A stretch of 64,000 nucleotides of DNA from the NCBI RefSeq assembly GCF_003337275.1, contig NZ_QPJQ01000005.1, positions 1 to 64,000 of the forward strand, given 5' to 3'. The notes beneath the pieces are model-generated. The model was not told the origin of the DNA, did no database searches, and saw only the letters and a program-made list of their open reading frames with translations. The position numbers were made by a program, and so were the translations under genes. The number at the start of each line of letters is the position of its first letter. Position 1 is the first letter of the stretch. The stretch comes from Marinomonas foliarum. GTDB lineage: Bacteria > Pseudomonadota > Gammaproteobacteria > Pseudomonadales > Marinomonadaceae. Below are positions 58,109-64,000 of this stretch, in pieces.

Positions 58109-58900
58109 ATGTGGAAAATTGTTTGTGCAATTTTGGGTTATATATTAGCAGGCTTTTTAGGTGGGTTGCTTGGTTTTATTGTCGGCGGAGTTATTGATAA
58201 ATCGCAGGCTGGAGGTACTTTCGGTGCGATTCGTAATGGCGCGAATGTTCGCCTTCAGCAAGAAACTTTTTTTCGAACATTATTTCTTTTGATGGGGCGA
58301 CTGGCCAAATCAGATGGTCAGGTATCTGAAGCTGAGATTCAGTTGGCGCAGTCTGTGATGCAGCGTTTACGATTATCGCCTGCTGCTCAAGAGCAAGCTA
58401 GGCAGCTGTTTAACGAAGGTAAATCGGCTAATTTTGATTTGACCGTTGTTTTAGATACGTTTAAGCAAGTGGTTGGTCCAGGAGACTTGACGCGAACATT
58501 GTTAGAAGTGCTGTTAGTCTCTGCTTACGCTGATGGGCATTTTAGTGTTGAAGAAAAATCGTTTGTGTCTCAGGTTTGTGCTCATCTTGGTGTAACGGCT
58601 GCGGAATTTGAAGCTTTGCATATTCAGGTTAAGCAACAAGCTCATTTTCGACAAGGTTATCAATCTTCTGCGGATAGTGCAGGGTCAAAAGATTTGCTTA
58701 AGGCTGCCTATGAAGCTCTTGGTGTGACCGCAGATATGAGTGATGCTGATATTAAAAAGGCTTATCGTCGTTTAATGAGCAAGAATCATCCTGACAAGTT
58801 AAGTGCTAAAGGTCTTCCTGATGAAATGATAGAGTTAGCAAAGGAGCGGACTCAGGAAATTCAATCGGCCTATGAAATGGTCAAAAATGCTCGTAAATAG
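58109..58900 (+). CDS. djlA: Co-chaperone DjlA
   Basis: A 263-residue membrane-anchored DnaJ-like protein. One N-terminal membrane segment with Gly-rich pattern (GYILAGFLGGLLGFIVGG), a TerB-like domain (about 55-170) and a C-terminal J domain with the HPD motif in SKNHPDKLSA. Ribosome-binding site TGGAGAAA. Divergent from lptD, the standard arrangement. Confidence 0.94.
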   Translation: MWKIVCAILGYILAGFLGGLLGFIVGGVIDKSQAGGTFGAIRNGANVRLQQETFFRTLFLLMGRLAKSDGQVSEAEIQLAQSVMQRLRLSPAAQEQARQLFNEGKSANFDLTVVLDTFKQVVGPGDLTRTLLEVLLVSAYADGHFSVEEKSFVSQVCAHLGVTAAEFEALHIQVKQQAHFRQGYQSSADSAGSKDLLKAAYEALGVTADMSDADIKKAYRRLMSKNHPDKLSAKGLPDEMIELAKERTQEIQSAYEMVKNARK

Positions 58901-58920
58901 CAAGTAAGGCGAATCTAATA

Positions 58921-59895
58921 TCAATCAACAGGGCTTTTATAAAAAAGCCCTTTTTTTATGTTGGGAAGCCGCTTTTGCTGCGTTATTTGGGTGGTATTTT
59001 GTTTTAGAAAACCACGTACGCGCTGAATGAGTAATTGTTTGCTGTTTTTGCCAGTGACTCTGTCTGGTATTGCGTCTAGTTGAATATAATCAATATCGCC
59101 TTCTGTCCTTTGGTTTGCAGCTTGTTTTCGCCAAGTAGCAAACCGCTCACTGCCATTGTTGTTTATGTAATAGTCCAGCGTTGGTTTAGCTATCTGGCGA
59201 ATTTGCTGGGCGTTAGCGTAATCTGACATTGTGGTAGGCGATTCAATATCGACTAGTACTAACGCTTCGCCTGACTCTGGGTTGTTAGCTAAAAATGCAA
59301 GGGCGTAACTAGCACCAGTTTTGTAGCCAAGTAATACAAATTGCTCGATACCATCTGCCCTAGCCATATTCATAGCTGCTTCAATTCTTGCAAAGGTATT
59401 GGCTTGGTCTGGTAGCTCTAATGAGTCTTGATTATTTATATTGTCTGTTGAGATGATCTGTACAGGCGCTGCACGTTTTATGATATCCGGCACTTCTATG
59501 GCCAGCGTGCACCAACTATATTCTGGCAGCGCATTGCGCAATGGGGCAATAGCATCTGGCCAGTCAGGGTGTTCATTGTCCGAATGCAGTAAAATGACGC
59601 AGCCTTGTGTAGAGGGGGTCAGCGATGGATTGTATAGAGTTAAAAAAGACTCACCATTTGCTTCCAAGGTTTGTATTTGGTGGTCTAACTGTCTTAAAGC
59701 CAAAGAGCTTTTTAAATGCTCTATTCGCGATGCTTGTGGTTTAGGAAGGATGTATTCTTGGTCTGCCGCTTGTGGGGATGCGGGTTCAGGATTAGCATTA
59801 TCGCCTGAAACTTGTGGCTCTTCCGCCAATAGGACAGGCGTGTTCAAGGAAAGAAGTGCAATGATAACGTAGAGTATGGCATTAATTTTCTTCAT
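58921..59895 (-). CDS. DUF3530-like alpha/beta-hydrolase-fold secreted protein
   Basis: A 324-residue protein with a signal peptide (residues 1-24) then a Pro/Ala-rich spacer. The rest resembles the DUF3530 group: [29 protein letters not shown], and a nucleophile-elbow region [13 protein letters not shown] where the usual Ser of G-x-S-x-G is Lys-Thr, so hydrolase activity is doubtful. RVRGFLKQ ends the domain. Function unknown. Its last codons include the djlA terminator on the other strand. Confidence 0.78.
   Translation of the reverse strand: MKKINAILYVIIALLSLNTPVLLAEEPQVSGDNANPEPASPQAADQEYILPKPQASRIEHLKSSLALRQLDHQIQTLEANGESFLTLYNPSLTPSTQGCVILLHSDNEHPDWPDAIAPLRNALPEYSWCTLAIEVPDIIKRAAPVQIISTDNINNQDSLELPDQANTFARIEAAMNMARADGIEQFVLLGYKTGASYALAFLANNPESGEALVLVDIESPTTMSDYANAQQIRQIAKPTLDYYINNNGSERFATWRKQAANQRTEGDIDYIQLDAIPDRVTGKNSKQLLIQRVRGFLKQNTTQITQQKRLPNIKKGLFYKSPVD
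58931..58957 (+). terminator. Terminator of djlA, inside the end of the convergent gene
   Basis: GGGCTTTT and AAAAGCCC pair around ATAA and TTTTTTT follows. It works for djlA on the plus strand and lies in the last 12 codons of the minus-strand gene. Confidence 0.8.
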
Positions 59896-59985
59896 TGTTT
59901 TTCAATACTTCTTATAAAGGCCTTGTTAAAATGCGGTCTACATTTTCATTATGAGACCTTTATTGTGTCACTGCTGGAGTCAGAT

Positions 59986-60657
59986 ATGAATGATTTTATC
60001 ATCGCCCCTTCTATCCTTTCTGCCGATTTCGCTCGATTAGGCGAAGAGGTCGACAATGTATTGAAGGCCGGAGCCGATATCATACACTTTGATGTGATGG
60101 ATAATCATTATGTTCCTAATTTAACGATTGGTCCTATGGTCTGTAAAGCTCTGAGAAAACATGGTGTGACCGCAGAAATTGATGTTCATTTGATGGTGAA
60201 GCCTGTTGATCGAATGATCGGTGATTTTATTGAAGCTGGTGCTTCTATCATTACTTTTCATCCAGAAGCCAGTGAGCACATTGATCGCTCATTGCAGATG
60301 ATTAAAGATGGTGGCTGCAAAGCCGGTCTAGTTTTTAATCCAGCAACCCCTCTACATTATTTAAAGCATGTGTTAGATAAGATTGATATGGTTTTATTAA
60401 TGTCAGTTAACCCAGGGTTTGGGGGGCAGTCTTTTATTCCAGGTACTTTGGATAAGCTGCGTGAAGCTCGTGCTTTGATTGACGCCAGTGGCTACGACAT
60501 TCGTCTTGAAGTAGATGGCGGCGTTAGTGAGAAGAATATTGCAGAGATAGCCCGAGCCGGTGCGGACACTTTTGTTGCGGGCTCGGCTATTTTTGGCAAA
60601 GAGGATTACAAGGCTGTTATTGATACCATGCGCAAAGAATTAGCGAGTGTATGTTAA
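59986..60657 (+). CDS. rpe: Ribulose-phosphate 3-epimerase
   Basis: A 223-residue TIM-barrel enzyme of the pentose phosphate pathway. [51 protein letters not shown] and LEVDGGV hold the metal and catalytic residues. The ATG at 59986 has CTGGAG upstream and matches the family start. Its stop codon TAA overlaps the gph ATG. Confidence 0.96.
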   Translation: MNDFIIAPSILSADFARLGEEVDNVLKAGADIIHFDVMDNHYVPNLTIGPMVCKALRKHGVTAEIDVHLMVKPVDRMIGDFIEAGASIITFHPEASEHIDRSLQMIKDGGCKAGLVFNPATPLHYLKHVLDKIDMVLLMSVNPGFGGQSFIPGTLDKLREARALIDASGYDIRLEVDGGVSEKNIAEIARAGADTFVAGSAIFGKEDYKAVIDTMRKELASVC

Positions 60658-61337
60658 TGAAAACACCTAGCTATTTTTCAAAATGGTTTGAAGGTTGGCC
60701 TGAGCTGGTTTGTCTAGATCTTGATGGAACCTTGGTTGATAGCGTTCCTGATATTGCTGGCGCGGTAGATGCTTTTTTGGCTGAGTTTGGAGCTCCGCTT
60801 GCAGGTGAAGAGCGAGTTCGAGGTTGGGTTGGCTTTGGTTCGGTCAAATTGATTGAGCAGGCTCTTGAGTGGGCACAAGTTGATCCTGCTAAGCGGGAAG
60901 AGGCGTATCGTATTTTTCTAACGCACTATCATGCCCATTTGATAGATGGGACGAAGCTGTATCCAAACGTTAAAGCCTTGCTAAAGGCTCTTAAACATAA
61001 TGGTGTGCCAGTGGCTTTAATTACTAATAAGCCCAGTGCTTTTGTGAAGCCTATGTTGGATCATTTCGAACTCACTGAGCAATTTGGTTGGCTGTTGGGG
61101 GGCGACACCTTAGAAGAGAAAAAGCCATCCGCTATGCCTTTACTGCATTGCAGTGAGTCTATTGAGGCTTTGCCTGAAAACTGCCTAATGATCGGGGATT
61201 CCATTACAGATTTTAAGGCCGCAAATAATGCTGGCTTTAAGTGCGCCTTGGTGACCTATGGTTATCATCAAGGTGTTGATCTTGCTGGATTAGGAGCTGA
61301 TGCGATCATTGATGATTTAGCCGAGTTGTTGGTCTGA
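60657..61337 (+). CDS. gph: Phosphoglycolate phosphatase
   Basis: A 226-residue HAD phosphatase that removes 2-phosphoglycolate. The nucleophile motif is LDLDGTLVDSVPDIA, then ALITNKPSAF and MIGDSITDFKAANNAG. The ATG at 60657 overlaps the rpe stop (TAATG) with GAG 9 nt upstream; an ATG at 60651 is too near that site. The rpe-gph pair is conserved, but here gph is followed by a terminator and not by trpE. Confidence 0.94.
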   Translation: MKTPSYFSKWFEGWPELVCLDLDGTLVDSVPDIAGAVDAFLAEFGAPLAGEERVRGWVGFGSVKLIEQALEWAQVDPAKREEAYRIFLTHYHAHLIDGTKLYPNVKALLKALKHNGVPVALITNKPSAFVKPMLDHFELTEQFGWLLGGDTLEEKKPSAMPLLHCSESIEALPENCLMIGDSITDFKAANNAGFKCALVTYGYHQGVDLAGLGADAIIDDLAELLV

Positions 61338-61360
61338 TTTAATCTTTGGTGAGAAAAATA

Positions 61361-61396
61361 AAGGGGCCACACTGTTTTAAGTTTGGCCCTTTTTTT
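61361..61396 (+). terminator. Intrinsic terminator after gph
   Basis: AAGGGGCCA pairs with TGGCCCTTT around a loop of about 14 nt, followed by a T-run. Confidence 0.85.
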
Positions 61397-61421
61397 GTGC
61401 TTAAGTTTGTATCTTGATGGA

Positions 61422-62612
61422 TTATTTTGAGTTCTGCTTGTTCGCAGACTGTTTTGTTGATTCTTGTTCTCTCTGTGACTGCTTTGCTGAATTTTGCTCA
61501 GGTGAGTTTGTTTGCTCTGACAACAGTGTCATTTGACTATCATTCGCCATATGAACCGTATGGGTCGGAAACGCAACTTCAGCGTCATGTGATTCAATAA
61601 TCTGCATGGCTTTGAAAAGTACATCCTGTTTAACGTCATGAAAAGTTCGCCAATCTACGGTTTTTGTGTAAGCGTAAATGAAGAAGTCTAGAGATGATGG
61701 GCCGAATTGGTTGAAATTCACCATATAGATTTCGTTGGTGTCTAGATCTTCATGGTTGGAAATCATCTCTTTTATCTCAGATAGGATAGTTGAAAGAAGG
61801 CTAAAATCACAATAGCGGACACCGATCGTCTCGTTGATACGGCGATGAGACATACGAGATGGGTTTTCGACTGAAATTAACGAAAAAGTCGAATTAGGAA
61901 CATATAAAGGGCGTTTATCAAAGGTGCGAATACGGGTTTGGCGCCAGCCTATGTGCTCTACGGTTCCTTCAATGTTTTTGTCAGGGGAGCGAACCCAGTC
62001 GCCAATAGCAAAGGGGCGATCTAAGTAAACCATTAACCCGCCAAAGAAGTTGGCCAGTAAATCTTTTGCGGCAAAGCCTACGGCAATACCACCAACACCG
62101 CCAAATGCTAATACCCCAGAAATGCTGTAACCTAGAGTCTGTAGCGCTACTAACACGGCAGTAATAATGATGGTTGCGCGTAAGAGCTTGCTGATTGCGC
62201 TAGCGGTTGTGTAATCAACCTTGTTAGCGATTTTATTCGAGCTTGTTAAGGTGCGCTCGCTTTCGGAGATGCAGCGTAAAATGAACCAAGTTAGTAGGGC
62301 AATAATGCCGACTTCACGGGTCGCCTTAATGAAAGATATGAAGTTAGGGTCTAGCTCTTTACCAGATATCTCTGCCGCGACACTTAACCCTGCTAACCAT
62401 ATGAATACACCGATTGGCTTTTGTGCTGCGTGAATTAAAACGTTGTCCCAAGGTGTTTTGGTCTTTTCTAGCTGTTTATCTATGCGCATTAAAATGCGAG
62501 TGGCAATAAAGTTGATGGTGAGAGTGATTAGTACCACTAAAAAGACTCGAACGATCCAGTGCATCTTAGTATCACCAAGACCTAAATATACTTGCATTGT
62601 TTCCCAGTTCAT
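61422..62612 (-). CDS. MscS-family mechanosensitive ion channel
   Basis: A 396-residue small-conductance type channel that releases solutes on osmotic downshock. Three to four membrane segments occupy about residues 18-185; the pore helix and beta domain start with GVGGIAVGFAAKDLLANFFG and DRPFAIGDWVRSPD. The C-terminal alpha/beta domain follows (about 240-345). The last 40 residues form a low-complexity tail of Gln, Asn, Ser and Lys not seen in E. coli MscS. YbdG/YnaI-like members are its closest visible type. Confidence 0.9.
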   Translation of the reverse strand: MNWETMQVYLGLGDTKMHWIVRVFLVVLITLTINFIATRILMRIDKQLEKTKTPWDNVLIHAAQKPIGVFIWLAGLSVAAEISGKELDPNFISFIKATREVGIIALLTWFILRCISESERTLTSSNKIANKVDYTTASAISKLLRATIIITAVLVALQTLGYSISGVLAFGGVGGIAVGFAAKDLLANFFGGLMVYLDRPFAIGDWVRSPDKNIEGTVEHIGWRQTRIRTFDKRPLYVPNSTFSLISVENPSRMSHRRINETIGVRYCDFSLLSTILSEIKEMISNHEDLDTNEIYMVNFNQFGPSSLDFFIYAYTKTVDWRTFHDVKQDVLFKAMQIIESHDAEVAFPTHTVHMANDSQMTLLSEQTNSPEQNSAKQSQREQESTKQSANKQNSK

Positions 62613-62674
62613 TTTTATTACTCTATATCTTTTATGTTCGTGAATGGCTTGGATTAAATGTTAGGCCTGTTGCG

Positions 62675-64000
62675 TTAAATAAGTAATAAGGTTCCTAGCC
62701 CTAAGAAGGCAACAAACCCCGCGATGTCTGTTACCGTAGTTAAAATAACGGAGCCAGAAAGAGCGGGATCAATACGTAGTTTGTCCAGTAGTACTGGGAT
62801 TAAAACGCCTGATAAGGCAGCCATGATTATATTGACGATAATGGCTAAGCCGATCACCATGCCAAGCATTGGGCTTTCGAACCACCATAAGGTGACTACG
62901 CCAATGACAATGGCCCACAATATACCGTTTAGACTGCCGACTTTTAACTCTTTGGATAATAGTGACTTTAAATTGCTGCGAGTAATCTGTCCAAGTGCTA
63001 AGCCTCGGACAATTAGCGTGAGAGTCTGGCTACCAGCGATACCGCCCATAGAGGCAACAACAGGCATTAATACCGCCAGTGCAACAACTTGTTGCAGGGT
63101 GGCTTCAAACAGCCCGATAAAAGCCGAAGCTAGGAATGCGGTTAGCAAATTGATGCCAAGCCAGATTCCACGGGTTGCGGCGCTGCGTTTTACTGGTGCA
63201 AATAGGTCAGATTCTTCGTTCAGACCTGCGGTCGACATCTGCTGTGCTTCATGCTCTAAACGCCAAGTTTCCATGGCGAGCCCTGCGTGAAAGCGACCTA
63301 ATAAAATTTGGTTGTCATCCACAACGGGTAGAGCAGAAAGTGATGAGCGTTCAAGTTGCTCCGAGGCTTTTGTAAGTTCGGTGCTAGCGTTGATGAATGA
63401 GCATTCTTCATCAATTAGACTAGAGATAGCTTCATGGCCTTGAGCTTTAAATAGTTGGTCGAATTTTACGCAACCAACCCAGCGCCCTGTTCTATTCACC
63501 AGATAAATCATGTCTGTGTAATTTGGTGTGCTTTTTTTTAGGAGCCTCATTACTTCAGAAGTCCGAATGGACTGAGATGCAATCAATAACTCGTGATCGA
63601 TCCAACGACCAACAACGTCATCATCGTAAACGATACCTTGTTGGTAATATTCACGTTGCTTGGTGTCCATTTGCTTCAGCGCAATGTCTACGAGTCGATC
63701 TGGTAGAGAATCGGTTATTTCAAGTAAATCTTCCGCATCAACATCTGTGAACAGTGTTTCTATCTCTGAATCATCAAGCTCCTTGAGCAATAGTTGACGA
63801 GATTCGCCACGCATCTCAACTAGGATGTCCAGTCGATTGGCTTGTTTGATGTTTGCCCATGCTTGTCGTCGTTGCACAAGTGGTATGGATTCAAGTGCTA
63901 GCGCTACATCGTCTGGCGTTAGCTCTGAAATAGCGTTGTTAACGGACTCGGGAGAGTGTTCGTCATGAATGAGGGTTTCTATGAGGGCGGCGACTTGGCT
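62675..64000 (-). CDS. mgtE: Magnesium transporter MgtE, 5' end beyond window
   Basis: The visible 441 residues end a Mg2+ channel of the MgtE type. The frame stays open to the right edge (for example IPLVQRRQAWANI precedes the first GTG at 63877), so the true start is outside. In order: N domain helices (DAEDLLEITDSLPDRLVDIA), two CBS domains (about 115-235, with SLSALPVVDDNQILLGRF), the plug helix and five membrane helices with the pore segment in VASMGGIAGSQTLTLIVRGLAL (core GGIAGSQT). It is followed by the MscS-type gene. Confidence 0.95.
   Translation of the reverse strand, partial: SQVAALIETLIHDEHSPESVNNAISELTPDDVALALESIPLVQRRQAWANIKQANRLDILVEMRGESRQLLLKELDDSEIETLFTDVDAEDLLEITDSLPDRLVDIALKQMDTKQREYYQQGIVYDDDVVGRWIDHELLIASQSIRTSEVMRLLKKSTPNYTDMIYLVNRTGRWVGCVKFDQLFKAQGHEAISSLIDEECSFINASTELTKASEQLERSSLSALPVVDDNQILLGRFHAGLAMETWRLEHEAQQMSTAGLNEESDLFAPVKRSAATRGIWLGINLLTAFLASAFIGLFEATLQQVVALAVLMPVVASMGGIAGSQTLTLIVRGLALGQITRSNLKSLLSKELKVGSLNGILWAIVIGVVTLWWFESPMLGMVIGLAIIVNIIMAALSGVLIPVLLDKLRIDPALSGSVILTTVTDIAGFVAFLGLGTLLLI

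Overview
This is a window of chromosome from a gammaproteobacterium, most likely a marine member of the Oceanospirillales close to Marinomonas. The evidence is moderate to low GC (judged by eye) and the gene order: ftsH-folP-glmM-tpiA-secG-tRNA-Leu-rimP-nusA-infB-rbfA-truB-rpsO-pnp, rpsU-yqeY-dnaG-rpoD beside tsaD and folB, and lptD-surA-pdxA-rsmA-apaG-apaH. The genus is an inference; no 16S rRNA gene is present. Almost all of the window is core genome. No CRISPR array, prophage or complete insertion sequence was seen.

Layout. 1-722: 3' end of a membrane PQQ glucose dehydrogenase gene whose frame breaks near the window edge. 1.0-3.4 kb: NhaC-type Na+/H+ antiporter and an EamA permease. 3.4-8.4 kb: TetR repressor divergent from an RND efflux pair (lipoprotein adaptor plus AcrB-like pump), with a palindromic operator between them. 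8.5-15.5 kb, minus strand: a PhnD-PhnC-PhnE-PhnE type ABC importer preceded by an NtrC-class two-component system; a good sigma-54 promoter and a perfect 14-bp palindrome lie in front of the binding-protein gene. 15.8-19.1 kb: prfC, erpA, an orphan gene and yhbY. 19.2-34.3 kb: the large plus-strand translation, transcription and RNA-turnover block. 34.5-38.3 kb: two lipoproteins, a thioesterase, a small orphan gene and a diguanylate cyclase. 38.4-41.5 kb: glk-zwf-eda behind a HexR-like operator. 41.6-48.2 kb, minus strand: phoH2-type gene and the rpoD-dnaG-yqeY-rpsU macromolecular synthesis operon. 48.6-50.0 kb: tsaD-folB. 50.0-58.0 kb, minus strand: cca, glpE, apaH, apaG, rsmA, pdxA, surA, lptD. 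58.1-61.3 kb: djlA, a DUF3530-like protein, rpe and gph. 61.4-64.0 kb, minus strand: an MscS channel and the 3' part of mgtE, which runs off the right edge.

How the parts work together. The accessory unit of most interest is at 8.5-15.5 kb. A membrane kinase with an all-helical external domain and a sigma-54 activator sit directly upstream of an oxyanion/phosphonate-type importer that has a matching sigma-54 promoter, which reads as one ligand-sensing and uptake module. The second regulatory story is sugar catabolism: glucokinase, glucose-6-phosphate dehydrogenase and KDPG aldolase sit behind a TGTAAT-N3-ATTACA palindrome resembling HexR sites, and a glucose dehydrogenase remnant lies at the left edge. 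The remaining genes are conserved housekeeping operons with clear intrinsic terminators between convergent or successive units.
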